Origin: Lachnospiraceae bacterium
GTDB taxonomy: Bacteria > Bacillota > Clostridia > Lachnospirales > Lachnospiraceae
Assembly: GCA_016291655.1 (NCBI GenBank)
Contig: JAEEYF010000005.1
Span: 1-35,999 of the forward strand
Reading direction: 5' to 3'
DNA length: 35,999 nt
Shown: positions 1 through 7,828 of the stretch, piece by piece
Position numbering within the stretch: position 1 is the first letter of the stretch
How the letters are laid out: each line of letters opens with the position of its first letter
Program-made: the position numbers and the translations under genes
The notes under the pieces: generated by a model
Seen by the model: the letters and a program-made list of their open reading frames with translations, nothing else
What the model was told of the DNA's origin: nothing
The model's database searches: none

Positions 1-464
1 ACTTTAGGATTACGTACAATCGCACGTCCCATAGCAACACGCTGTCTTTGTCCACCAGATAAAGCCTTTGGCTTACGGTCTAATAAATGTTCAATATCCA
101 AACTCTTAGCTGCATCATGTACTAATTTATCAATTTCATGCTTTGGAGTCTTTCTTAACTTCAATCCAAATGCAATATTATCATAAATTGTCATATGTGG
201 GTATAAAGCGTAGTTCTGGAATACCATGGCGATATCTCTGTCCTTAGGCTCAACATCGTTCATGAGTTTGTCACCGATCCAGAGTTCACCCTCTGTGATC
301 TCTTCAAGTCCGGCGATCATACGAAGTGTTGTAGATTTACCACATCCTGAAGGTCCTACGAAGATGATGAATTCCTTGTCGGCAATTTCAAGGTTGAAAT
401 TCTTAACGGCTACGAAACCGTTAGGATAAGTTTTGTTAATGTTTTTTAATGATAAACTTGCCAT
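1..464 (-). CDS. Sugar ABC transporter ATP-binding protein, UgpC/MsmX type (3' end off window)
   Basis: Partial gene; the first 154 codons are visible, beginning at the ATG at 464 behind a GGAGG site. The protein would energise uptake by one or more carbohydrate ABC importers from the cytoplasmic face of the membrane. Visible motifs are Walker [10 protein letters not shown] near residue 38, the Q-loop [11 protein letters not shown] near 82, and the ABC signature [16 protein letters not shown] near 136. The Walker B, H-loop and C-terminal sugar-importer domain lie outside the window, so the subtype rests on the N-terminal half, which matches the MsmX/UgpC/MalK group closely. Codon use changes abruptly near 215: the start of the gene uses CTT/ATC/GAC-type codons like its neighbours, while the distal part is rich in TTA, AGA, CCA, AAT and GAT. 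The 211-bp region 465-675 upstream holds its leader; I see no firm promoter or terminator there. Confidence 0.9.
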   Translation of the reverse strand, partial: MASLSLKNINKTYPNGFVAVKNFNLEIADKEFIIFVGPSGCGKSTTLRMIAGLEEITEGELWIGDKLMNDVEPKDRDIAMVFQNYALYPHMTIYDNIAFGLKLRKTPKHEIDKLVHDAAKSLDIEHLLDRKPKALSGGQRQRVAMGRAIVRNPK

Positions 465-675
465 TGTTGTCCTCCCAAAAATAGAATTAGGTACAGTCCA
501 ATTAAAGATATTGATATAATACAACAATTTTAAAGATCGCGCCATATTCATAATAGCCAAATCTTACTGTCTGTTTTTGTATACTTTGCATAATAGAAAA
601 GAATACATTGTTAAACTTGTCCAAAAAAACATTTTTCTTTTTTTTAAAAAGTCCCATATCATTGTCATTTTTTTC

Positions 676-1551
676 TTAGGACCCGGTCACATCCAAAAAG
701 CCCTCTCCCAGAACTTCTCTGGCATCCGCAACAACCATGAATGCCCTTTTATCCAGCCGTGTGACTATGTCGGTAAGCTCCACGACCTGCTTTTTCCCCA
801 CAACGCAGAACAGCATCTTTTTGTCTTCCCCCGAATACATGCCCTTTACTTTTATGCCCGTAACACCTCTGTCAACGGCTATGAGCACCTCACCCGCTAT
901 CTCTTCCGCTTTGTCGGAGATGATGTAGACCATCTTTGCGAATTTCAGACCGTCCAGAATGCCGTCGGAGATCTTGGCAACGATATAAACAACTATTATA
1001 GAATAAACTACATTTTCAATCCCGAAAATGAATATGCCCATAAACACGATCAAGCCATCCGTAACGGACAGGATCTTGGGAATGGAAAGATGTCTGTACC
1101 TGTCATGCAAAAGGGCGGAAAAAAGATCGGAACCGCCCGTTGTGGCCATTGTTGAGAACACGAGTCCTATGCCTATGCCCGAAAGTGAGCCTCCGAAGAT
1201 CACCGCCAGGATCTTTTCATCTATTACCGGGGTTATGGGCAGAACGTAGATCCAGAATGTGAGCATAAGGGTGGAAAATCCGGTTTTGATCATGTATCTG
1301 AAGCCCTTGTTCTTGATCGCCACGATGAACAGCGGGATATTCAGTCCCAGGTTCGTAAGCCAGACGGGGACCCCGCCGCCGAACAATTTATTCGAGGCAT
1401 ATTTAATAACGATCGCAAGGCCTGTCACTCCACCGGTATCAAGTCCCATGGGATCGAACACCACGTTAATGGCAAGCGCCATAAGCAGAGTACCGAGCAT
1501 GATGATGAATATATCTTTAAAGTTTATTCTTTCCACTATCGACTTCATCAT
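676..1551 (-). CDS. YitT family membrane protein with C-terminal DUF2179 domain
   Basis: Predicted integral membrane protein of 291 residues, a normal length for the YitT family. Residues 1-200 hold five to six hydrophobic segments, with the typical conserved stretches near FDPMGLDTGGVTGLAIV and TMATTGGSDLF. Residues about 215-285 form the soluble DUF2179 domain (KMVYIISDKAEEIA, then DRGVTGIKVKGMYSG). The biochemical role of the family is unknown; a transport or sensing role is often assumed but not shown here. The start ATG overlaps the stop of the SDR gene by four bases (ATGA), so the two are translationally coupled. A second ATG follows at once at 1548; the GGAGG site at 1557-1561 serves either one. 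A run of A/T-rich sequence follows the stop, but I could not draw a stable terminator. Confidence 0.9.
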   Translation of the reverse strand: MMKSIVERINFKDIFIIMLGTLLMALAINVVFDPMGLDTGGVTGLAIVIKYASNKLFGGGVPVWLTNLGLNIPLFIVAIKNKGFRYMIKTGFSTLMLTFWIYVLPITPVIDEKILAVIFGGSLSGIGIGLVFSTMATTGGSDLFSALLHDRYRHLSIPKILSVTDGLIVFMGIFIFGIENVVYSIIVVYIVAKISDGILDGLKFAKMVYIISDKAEEIAGEVLIAVDRGVTGIKVKGMYSGEDKKMLFCVVGKKQVVELTDIVTRLDKRAFMVVADAREVLGEGFLDVTGS

Positions 1552-2273
1552 ATCATACCTCCGTCGAGGCGGATGATCTGTCCGGTCAGATAATCGTTGC
1601 CGTTGACCAGATTCAGGAGCAGCTCGGCAACTTCCGCCGCCTCTCCGAACCTTCCGGCAGGGATCTCGTCCTTAAGCCCTTCTCTCTCCTCTTCAGAAAA
1701 GCATTTATTCATATCCGTATCTATAACTCCGCAGGAAATCGCATTGACGCATATCCCCGACGGTGCCAGTTCCTTGGCCAGGGCTTTGGTCAAAGCGTCC
1801 AGACCGCCCTTCGTAACCGAATAGAGCACCTCACAGGAAGCTCCGACCTGTCCCCACATGGAGGATATATTGACGATCTTGCCGCTGTGTACGGGAACCA
1901 TCATCTTAGCCGCCTCCCGTGAACATCTGATCGCTCCGTCAAGATTGACCCCGCAGATCTTTTTCCAGTCCTCTTCGGTTGTATCGGTAAACAGGCCCAC
2001 CATTGATATGCCTGCATTATTCACAAGCAGATCGAGATGCCCGTATTTTTGGCGGATCTCTTCAAACATTTTATTCACAAACAGAGGGTCCGAGATGTCT
2101 CCGAAGAACTCCTCGCACACTCCGCCATCAGCTTTGATCTCAGATGCCGTTTCCCTAAGCTTGTCCTGACGGTTGGCTGAATTCAGAAATACCGTATACC
2201 CGTTCCGTGCAAGCTTAACGGCTATTGCCTTCCCTATCCCCCGGGAAGCACCGGTTACAAGTGCCGTTTTCAT
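1548..2273 (-). CDS. SDR-family oxidoreductase, 3-oxoacyl-ACP reductase (FabG)-like
   Basis: Cytoplasmic NAD(P)-dependent reductase of 241 residues, full length for a classical short-chain dehydrogenase. The Rossmann motif TGASRGIG is at 7-14, NNAG at 85-88, and the catalytic tetrad is complete: Asn110, Ser138, Tyr151 and Lys155 (YSVTK). The C-terminal end RLDGGMI fits the FabG/YmfI type. The best guess is reduction of a 3-oxoacyl-ACP or similar ketone, but it is not next to other fatty-acid genes; it is coupled to a YitT membrane protein instead, so the true substrate is open. The start follows a GGGAG site six bases upstream. It is the first gene of a two-gene operon driven by the promoter at 2339-2367. 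Confidence 0.9.
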   Translation of the reverse strand: MKTALVTGASRGIGKAIAVKLARNGYTVFLNSANRQDKLRETASEIKADGGVCEEFFGDISDPLFVNKMFEEIRQKYGHLDLLVNNAGISMVGLFTDTTEEDWKKICGVNLDGAIRCSREAAKMMVPVHSGKIVNISSMWGQVGASCEVLYSVTKGGLDALTKALAKELAPSGICVNAISCGVIDTDMNKCFSEEEREGLKDEIPAGRFGEAAEVAELLLNLVNGNDYLTGQIIRLDGGMI

Positions 2274-2338
2274 GTTTTTCTCCCAAAATAAAGATTTTAC
2301 CGGCGGCCATATCCAAAAGCCGCAAACACAGTGTATTT

Positions 2339-2367
2339 ATGATACACCAATAATCCGCAAAAGACAA
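2339..2367 (-). promoter_or_regulatory. Sigma-A-type promoter for the SDR-yitT operon
   Basis: On the minus strand a TTGTCT -35 box (2362-2367) is followed by exactly 17 bases and a TATCAT -10 box (2339-2344). It lies about 65 bases before the SDR start codon and points towards it. No other gene could use it. The assignment is by consensus only. Confidence 0.6.
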
Positions 2368-2439
2368 TAAACCCGTAATACAGTGTCATTGCTTTAGCAA
2401 TTTAGCGTAGCAATATGTTACAGTGTTATTTATTGTTGA

Positions 2440-2477
2440 ATAAAAAATCCGGCGATAGTTTTTATAAGCTATCGCCG
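2440..2477 (-). terminator. Rho-independent terminator after the hydrolase gene
   Basis: An 8-bp perfect stem GGCGATAG (2451-2458) / CTATCGCC (2469-2476) begins eight bases after the hydrolase stop codon. On the minus strand it is followed by GGATTTTTTATT, a good U-tract, so it should end the chemoreceptor-hydrolase transcript. Confidence 0.8.
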
Positions 2478-2483
2478 TTTCTT

Positions 2484-3245
2484 TTATTTATTAAAGTATT
2501 TTACTATCTCGGCTATTCCGATCCTAAACTGCTCTTCCTGCGGGATACCGGCCTCTCCGTCCATTGCCTGAGTTCCGTAGTTTCCCCAGTTTGCATGATT
2601 CGCGCCCGGAATTTCCAGTTCATGATAATTACCTTCTTTTGCCAGTGTGGTCCTGCCGGCTTCAACCTTTTTCCTTTGAACCACACCGTCTTCGCTGCCG
2701 TACATAACAAGGGTCACTATATCGGTGTCAGTAAGATCTGCGGTTCCGTGTGCTCCGAGCAGAACGAGTCCATCCACTTCATCCCCTTTTTCATCCGCAA
2801 AGGAGGATATTGCTATGCCTCCCATTGAATGTCCCATGAGGATCCAGGAATCGTAGTCATATTTATCCATCACCTTTTGTCCGGCCTGTTTGTCAAACAA
2901 AGCAAAATTCATTTTGACCGGAACGATAAAAACATCAAAGCCTTCCTTCGCAAGCTCGTAGCAAAAAGGAATATATGCCTGATACTCGATCTTGCATCCC
3001 GGATAGTAGATAACGGCCCTGTCGGTAGTCTCCTCGCTGTCTACGAATATGCCTTCATCTATGTAGGAAACCTTGACGCCTTCCGTTTTCTTGTCGAAGT
3101 ACGGTGAAACAATGTGGCCTTCAGCCTTATGTACATCCGTAAAGTATTTAACAACCGAAAGACCCAAAACGATAACCAGAACAGTCGCAATGATCAATGG
3201 TAAATATTTGCGAAATCCCCGCTTTTTGTTTTTTTCGTTTTTCAT
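2484..3245 (-). CDS. Membrane-anchored alpha/beta hydrolase
   Basis: A 253-residue protein with a basic N-terminus (MKNEKNKKRGFRK) and one hydrophobic segment at about 14-32, either an uncleaved anchor or a signal peptide, so the catalytic part is predicted outside the membrane. The nucleophile elbow GHSMGG is at 138-143 with Ser140; the likely acid is Asp186 (GSEDGVV) and the likely base His217 (GANHANWGNYG). This pattern, with the NHxxWGNYG ending, is that of the Abhydrolase_5 type group found in many Firmicutes. Substrate unknown; an ester, lipid or carbohydrate ester would fit. It starts 14 bases after the chemoreceptor stop with an AGAAGG site, so the two are very probably co-transcribed. 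Confidence 0.87.
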   Translation of the reverse strand: MKNEKNKKRGFRKYLPLIIATVLVIVLGLSVVKYFTDVHKAEGHIVSPYFDKKTEGVKVSYIDEGIFVDSEETTDRAVIYYPGCKIEYQAYIPFCYELAKEGFDVFIVPVKMNFALFDKQAGQKVMDKYDYDSWILMGHSMGGIAISSFADEKGDEVDGLVLLGAHGTADLTDTDIVTLVMYGSEDGVVQRKKVEAGRTTLAKEGNYHELEIPGANHANWGNYGTQAMDGEAGIPQEEQFRIGIAEIVKYFNK

Positions 3246-3259
3246 ATTTTCGCCTTCTT

Positions 3260-5089
3260 TTATTTTGCAAGCTTTACTTCATCCGTCTTCTCCTTAAGAG
3301 ACTTGGAAAGATTCATGATCTCATCCGTGTTTGCTTTACCCTTTACCACAACATCATTGAGTGTATTCATCGATGCCGATGTTTCCCATGTACTTGCGGC
3401 ATTCTCTTCCGCGATCGCAGCGAGACTTCCCATGCCGGACATAGCTTCGTTCTTGTCCTTTCCGAGTGTCTTTACTTCCTCGCTGATAACACCGACAGCA
3501 CCCACAACGTTATCGATCTCATCGTTAAGCTTTGAAAATACCTCCTTGGAGGTAATGATGCCTTCGCTCTGTTTCGACATTATCTCGGATGCTTTTTCCA
3601 TTGCCTCCACGGAAATATTGGAGTTTTCGATAAGTTCCTTAACGATGTCCGCAATATCCTGGGCTGACTGCTTTGACTGATCGGCAAGAGAACGGATCTC
3701 GTTTGCTACCACCGCGAAGCCTCTTCCCATCTCTCCCGCACGAGCAGCCTCGATGGAAGCGTTAAGTGAAAGCAGGTTGGTCTGACTTGCTATGTCTGCG
3801 ATCATGTCCGTAGCGGTTCTGATCTGCATAGCCGACTTGTTGGTCTTTTCGGTCTGTTCCTTGATCTCCTGAACGGATGCCGTGGTCTCCCGACTCATCT
3901 TTTCAATGTCGAATATCGTCTGCTGAGCCGTTTTGTTGTAATTCTTCATCACAGAGGTACTCTGAGCGAGAACCTCCACGCTCTTGCCCGCAGCTTCAAT
4001 GGATTCACCGATGCTCACAAACTTCTCATTAAGGTTTGAGGACTCGGAAGCCTGAGAAGATGCACCCTTCGCGATCTCTTCCATGGCAACGTTAACATTT
4101 CCTATAGACTCCACAACCGTATCGAAGTCCTTGGAGAAATCTGCGGAGATCATTCCGAGACTTGTGGAAGTCTCATCAATGTTTCCTATAAGTTTTCCGA
4201 AGTTGTCGGCCAGCTTCTTGATCGATTCTTCAACAGTTCCAAGCTCATCCTTACGTGCTGCAACCTGTTCATCGACTTCGATCGCAAGATCGCCCTCGGA
4301 TATACGGGTGATCTGCCCCAAAGTGATCGATAATGCCCTCGCAAGTTTTCTCGTTACCGGAATAACGGGTATAATGCATATGGCAAGAATTAATATCATC
4401 AATATCGCATTAGTTATAAATGCAAGATTTGCAGTTTTCTGTAATCTGGATAAAGGAGTCGAAACCTTTACCGTTCGGCCGGTCAATGAAGTGGCGTAAC
4501 AGACAAGATGCTCTTCTCCTCCCAGTTCCTCCGTGGTCTGGTAGGCACCTTTTTTAGTCTCTCCGAGCACCAGATTGCTGACAGATCTGGCGGAAACGCC
4601 GTCATTCACCAAAACTTCTCCGTTTCCGTAAATCATTATCTTTAAATCGAGTTCGGAAGTCATCGCCTTGATCGTTGCTTCATCGGGCTTATCGATCATC
4701 AACACGGCTTCGGCTACCGAAGCAAGCTGTTCCTTTGCCACGTATTTACTGCAGCGGATAGCCGAAGAATGTATAAATAACAAACTGACAGCCGTAATTA
4801 CCAGAATGGGAACCACCGTCAGAATGATGATCTTTGTCGAAAGGCCCAGGTTTTTTCGGTTTTTTGCCTTGATCTCACCGGCCTCTATCCTTTCAATTCT
4901 CTCATCTTCAAGGTCTGACTTATAGTCCTTAATGTTTTCCCGAATCCTCTTGGTCATTTTAACCGCATCTCCGGCAGCTTTTTTACTCGCCTTCCCGGCG
5001 GCCTTTCCTGCCTTTACAGCCGCTGCCCCCACCTTTTTCGATGCTTCTCTGGCTTTACTGAGAATGGCAGAAATCTTATTATCCTTCAT
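3260..5089 (-). CDS. Methyl-accepting chemotaxis protein with Lys/Ala-rich N-terminal tail
   Basis: Transmembrane chemoreceptor of 609 residues that would signal through CheA/CheW to the flagellar motor. Order of parts: a cytoplasmic tail at 1-85 very rich in Lys and Ala, TM1 at about 86-107, a small extracellular sensor at 108-222, TM2 at 223-245, a HAMP region at 246-300, and a long coiled-coil signalling domain. The hairpin tip with [18 protein letters not shown] and [10 protein letters not shown] lies at 436-466. The sensor is only about 115 residues and I cannot assign its ligand. Start choice: an in-frame ATG 18 codons upstream at 5143 lies inside the promoter -10 box, so it cannot be transcribed from that promoter; the ATG at 5089 has AAGGAG (5098-5103) eight bases away. 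The N-terminal tail is unusual for the family. Confidence 0.93.
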   Translation of the reverse strand: MKDNKISAILSKAREASKKVGAAAVKAGKAAGKASKKAAGDAVKMTKRIRENIKDYKSDLEDERIERIEAGEIKAKNRKNLGLSTKIIILTVVPILVITAVSLLFIHSSAIRCSKYVAKEQLASVAEAVLMIDKPDEATIKAMTSELDLKIMIYGNGEVLVNDGVSARSVSNLVLGETKKGAYQTTEELGGEEHLVCYATSLTGRTVKVSTPLSRLQKTANLAFITNAILMILILAICIIPVIPVTRKLARALSITLGQITRISEGDLAIEVDEQVAARKDELGTVEESIKKLADNFGKLIGNIDETSTSLGMISADFSKDFDTVVESIGNVNVAMEEIAKGASSQASESSNLNEKFVSIGESIEAAGKSVEVLAQSTSVMKNYNKTAQQTIFDIEKMSRETTASVQEIKEQTEKTNKSAMQIRTATDMIADIASQTNLLSLNASIEAARAGEMGRGFAVVANEIRSLADQSKQSAQDIADIVKELIENSNISVEAMEKASEIMSKQSEGIITSKEVFSKLNDEIDNVVGAVGVISEEVKTLGKDKNEAMSGMGSLAAIAEENAASTWETSASMNTLNDVVVKGKANTDEIMNLSKSLKEKTDEVKLAK

Positions 5090-5113
5090 ATCTAACGCTC
5101 CTTTCCTTCTGCA

Positions 5114-5150
5114 GTCTGAAACGGTCAGACATATTGAGATCATTATAGCA
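5114..5150 (-). promoter_or_regulatory. Extended -10 promoter and small inverted repeat before the chemoreceptor
   Basis: On the minus strand TGC-TATAAT forms an extended -10 element (5142-5150). The -35 position is poor, as is usual for extended -10 promoters. Just downstream in the predicted leader, GTCTGA / TCAGAC (5114-5119 and 5125-5130) with a five-base loop is a perfect inverted repeat that could be an operator or a small hairpin. No flagellar sigma-28 motif was seen. Confidence 0.55.
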
Positions 5151-5176
5151 TTTTAAGTCCACCAAAAGTCGATATC

Positions 5177-5216
5177 AGTAAAAAGAGGGGACGAAAGCCT
5201 CAAGCCATCGTCCCCG
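5177..5216 (-). terminator. Rho-independent terminator after the EF-G-like gene
   Basis: Perfect 8-bp stem GGGGACGA (5187-5194) / TCGTCCCC (5208-5215), 13-base loop. On the minus strand it is followed by TCTTTTTACT. It lies 33 bases after the EF-G-like stop codon and just before the chemoreceptor promoter. Confidence 0.85.
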
Positions 5217-5247
5217 ATCTTTCGATATATCTATGTCTGCGATCAGC

Positions 5248-7347
5248 CTATGCCTCGATCTGATCAACCTTTGAAGCTCTCTTTTCAATCTCTCTCTGCT
5301 GTACATCCGAAGGTGCCTGCTCATAGCGAACGAATTCGTGAACATAGTCACCCATACCGCCGGTCATGGATCTGAGATCGGTGGAGTATCCGTACAACTC
5401 AGATGCGGGGATCTCTGCTTCAATAACCTGTTTTCCTCCGTGCAAAGGATTCATACCCATGATACGTCCTCTTCTCTTGTTGAGGTCGCCCATGATATCA
5501 CCCGTAAACTTATCGGGAACCGTAACCTTAAGGCTCTCAATGGGTTCAAGGAGAACAGGTCTTGCCTTCATAAAGCCCTCTCTGAAAGCAAGCATGGAAG
5601 CCGTCTTGAATGCCATTTCGGATGAATCTACCGGGTGGTAGGAGCCATCCACGAGAGTTGCCTTGATGCCGACAACGGGATAAGCTGCAAGAGGTCCTTT
5701 GATAACGCTTTCCTGAATTCCCTTTTCAACCGCAGGGAAGAAGTTCTTCGGAACCGATCCTCCGAACACCTGCTCATAGAATTCATAAGGCTTTGTAGCA
5801 TCTTCAAGAGGCTCGAAGTCCATGATAACATCACCGTACTGTCCGTGTCCTCCGGACTGTTTCTTGTGCTTGCCCTGTATGTGTTCAACCTTCTTTGTGA
5901 TGGTCTCTCTGTAAGCAAATTTAGGCTTTGAAAGTTCTATTTCAACCTTATATTTTTCCTTAAGCATAGAAGCAGCGATCTCCAACTGCTGCATTCCTAT
6001 ACCGTATAAGAGCATCTGACGGTTTTCTTCATCATTTACGGTCTGAAGTGTAAGATCCTCGATAGTGAGCTTCTGAAGTCCCTGAGCGATCTTGTCTTCC
6101 TCACCCTTTGTCTTGGCTCTGTATCTCATGTATTCCTGAGGCTTTGACATAGTGGTGGGATGATACTCGATAGGACAGTCACGTGTCGAAAGTGTATCGC
6201 CCGTTCTGGTGGAATTGAGTTTTCCGATGGCTCCTATATCACCGGAATTGAGCGAAGGAACCTCGATCAGTTCCTTACCTCTCATAACATAGAGTTTCTG
6301 GAGCTTTTCCTCAACATCCTTGGTTACGTTGTAAACCGTATCTCCGGCATTCAAAACACCCGTACATACTTTAACAAGTGAATACTTACCTACGAAAGGA
6401 TCCGTGATGGTCTTGAAAACGGTTGCGCTCACGGGCTTTGAATTATCCTTGTCCGCCTGAACCTCTTCGCCTGTCTTCTTGTTGATGCCCTTCTTGAATA
6501 CCGCCGACTTCTCAGGTGACGGGAAGTACTTCTGGAAGGACTGTAAAAGCATATTGCAGCCATAGGTCAAAATGCCCGAGCCCATCTGTACGGGTATGAT
6601 CTCGTTTTCTATAACGCTCTTTCTCAAAGCGCCGGAGATCTCCTCCTGTGTAAACTCTTCGCCGTTAAAATATTTTTCCATAAGTTCTTCGTCGGACTCT
6701 GCAACAGCTTCGAGTATCATATTTCTGACATCATCCAGATCACCCTTTACACCGTCGGGAATCTCAATGTCCTTATAGGTTCCGTCAGGATTAAACTTTC
6801 TTGCCCCCATCTTAACGACGTTAACAAAACCTGTAAATTTATCCCCTTCATATATAGGCAGATGGAACGGTGCTATCTTCTTACCGTAAAGTTCTTTCAA
6901 GTCATTTATGATCTTAATGTAATCCGCATTGGGATCGTCCATATTTGTAACAAAGAATATGCAGGGTATCTTCCTTCTCTCGCAGATATCCCATGCTTTT
7001 TTTGTTCCGACCTCTATGCCGGCTTTGCCGTTAACAACGATAACCGCCGCATCCGCAACACTCATTGCTTCCTCAGCCTGTCCGACAAAATCGAAGTATC
7101 CCGGTGCATCAAGAAGATTGATCTTTAAGCCTTCCCACTCGATAGGGATCACAGATGCCCTGATCGAAAAGCCTCGCTTGATCTCTTCCTTGTCGTAGTC
7201 GCTCAATGTCGTTCCGTCGGCAACCTTTCCCATTCTCCCGATCGCCTTGGTGTGAAATGCAAGAGCTTCTGCCAACGTTGTTTTTCCTGAACCCCCATGT
7301 CCAAGGAGTACAACATTTCTGATTTGTTCGGTTTTGTAAACATCCAT
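5248..7347 (-). CDS. EF-G-like translational GTPase (noncanonical EF-G subfamily)
   Basis: Cytoplasmic ribosome-binding GTPase of 699 residues, EF-G length. The G domain has G1 GHGGSGKT at 16-23, a G2 region KRGFSIRAS near 58-66, and G3 DAPGY at 80-84. Domains II to V follow; domain IV begins near residue 480 (KHKKQSGGHGQYGDV) and contains the conserved HPVDSSEMAFKTA stretch. The G4 motif is TNMD (134-137), not the canonical NKxD, and the effector region differs from housekeeping FusA. This is the clostridial EF-G-like group often annotated as elongation factor G. It is not in the rpsL-rpsG-fusA-tuf context, so I take it to be a second paralogue; whether it translocates, recycles or does something else is unknown. 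It has its own promoter (7414-7442) and terminator. The start is the ATG after an AAAGGA site. Confidence 0.9.
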   Translation of the reverse strand: MDVYKTEQIRNVVLLGHGGSGKTTLAEALAFHTKAIGRMGKVADGTTLSDYDKEEIKRGFSIRASVIPIEWEGLKINLLDAPGYFDFVGQAEEAMSVADAAVIVVNGKAGIEVGTKKAWDICERRKIPCIFFVTNMDDPNADYIKIINDLKELYGKKIAPFHLPIYEGDKFTGFVNVVKMGARKFNPDGTYKDIEIPDGVKGDLDDVRNMILEAVAESDEELMEKYFNGEEFTQEEISGALRKSVIENEIIPVQMGSGILTYGCNMLLQSFQKYFPSPEKSAVFKKGINKKTGEEVQADKDNSKPVSATVFKTITDPFVGKYSLVKVCTGVLNAGDTVYNVTKDVEEKLQKLYVMRGKELIEVPSLNSGDIGAIGKLNSTRTGDTLSTRDCPIEYHPTTMSKPQEYMRYRAKTKGEEDKIAQGLQKLTIEDLTLQTVNDEENRQMLLYGIGMQQLEIAASMLKEKYKVEIELSKPKFAYRETITKKVEHIQGKHKKQSGGHGQYGDVIMDFEPLEDATKPYEFYEQVFGGSVPKNFFPAVEKGIQESVIKGPLAAYPVVGIKATLVDGSYHPVDSSEMAFKTASMLAFREGFMKARPVLLEPIESLKVTVPDKFTGDIMGDLNKRRGRIMGMNPLHGGKQVIEAEIPASELYGYSTDLRSMTGGMGDYVHEFVRYEQAPSDVQQREIEKRASKVDQIEA

Positions 7348-7413
7348 ACGCGTTTTTTCCTTTCAAGTCGTTTTATCTGTTAATTTGCTCTAAGCATTAA
7401 CGGATACTCAATT

Positions 7414-7442
7414 ATTCTACCATTTCACGGATAATTACGCAA
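7414..7442 (-). promoter_or_regulatory. Promoter for the EF-G-like gene
   Basis: Minus strand: TTGCGT (7437-7442), 17-base spacer, TAGAAT (7414-7419), about 66 bases before the start codon. The -35 matches only the TTG core. Confidence 0.5.
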
Positions 7443-7513
7443 CCAATTTTCGTCTGATTTTTGTATTTTCGGACATCATGGAGACAATAGTATAAATACT
7501 CGTTCAACAAGGC

Positions 7514-7680
7514 GGGAGAGAGGCCACCCTCGGTAAAGCAAACGGGTACCGTTTGCTTTACGGCCGGACCAACAGTTTCCCCCGAAAGCTTGCTTTCAAG
7601 GGGGGGATTGTTGGTTCGGCTGTAAGCAACGTAGTTGTGTATACCGAGGTGGCTGCTGTGTATACCGTGGCTCCCCCTCT
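7514..7680. repeat. Multi-armed inverted-repeat element (predicted four-way junction)
   Basis: This takes up the middle of the 481-bp gene-free stretch 7348-7828. Outer arms GCCACC(C)TCGGTA (7523-7535) and TACCGAGGTGGC (7642-7653) pair over 12 bp with one bulge. Nested inside are two long hairpins. Hairpin 1 (7533-7561) has a 13-bp perfect stem, GTAAAGCAAACGG with loop GTA. Hairpin 2 (7563-7620) has a 12-bp stem GCCGGACCAACA / TGTTGGTTCGGC, then a C5/G5 stem and a GAAAGC/GCTTTC tip. A direct repeat TGTGTATACCG occurs at 7636-7646 and 7657-7667, giving a second, imperfect 3' arm (7663-7675) that competes for the same 5' arm. No ORF, transposase or tRNA features. It could be a nonautonomous palindromic mobile element or a structured RNA. 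Confidence 0.75.
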
Positions 7681-7707
7681 GTTAACAGAATTTTTACAAT
7701 ATATCTT

Positions 7708-7736
7708 TTGACGTAGTTGTTTGCGCGTGTTAAAAT
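7708..7736 (+). promoter_or_regulatory. Promoter for the lipid kinase gene
   Basis: TTGACG (7708-7713), 17-base spacer, TAAAAT (7731-7736). It begins about 28 bases after the foldback element and leaves a leader of roughly 85 bases before the ATG at 7829. I see no riboswitch in that leader. Confidence 0.65.
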
Positions 7737-7828
7737 TTTATTGGGCTGAAAGCGTTGAAATACTTGACTTTGCACCCTAAAAACAGGAAAGGGAGATCCG
7801 CTTTTTTTAGTCGGACAATTGTGGAAAT

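Noticed and set aside
465-675. Catabolite (cre) operator or terminator in the gap before the sugar ABC ATPase
   Set aside because: No sequence close to the cre consensus and no stable hairpin; only A/T-rich stretches are seen.
577-1155. 192-codon open frame on the plus strand
   Set aside because: It is antisense to the YitT gene, has no ribosome site, and its translation shows no domain; the minus-strand protein is clearly real.
5090-5143. Upstream start for the chemoreceptor at 5143
   Set aside because: That ATG overlaps the -10 box of the promoter; the ATG at 5089 has a proper AAGGAG.
7523-7653. tRNA, because of the cloverleaf-like pairing and a GGTTCGGC stretch
   Set aside because: Arm lengths (12 to 13 bp) and loops do not fit a tRNA, and there is no anticodon arm of five pairs or acceptor of seven.
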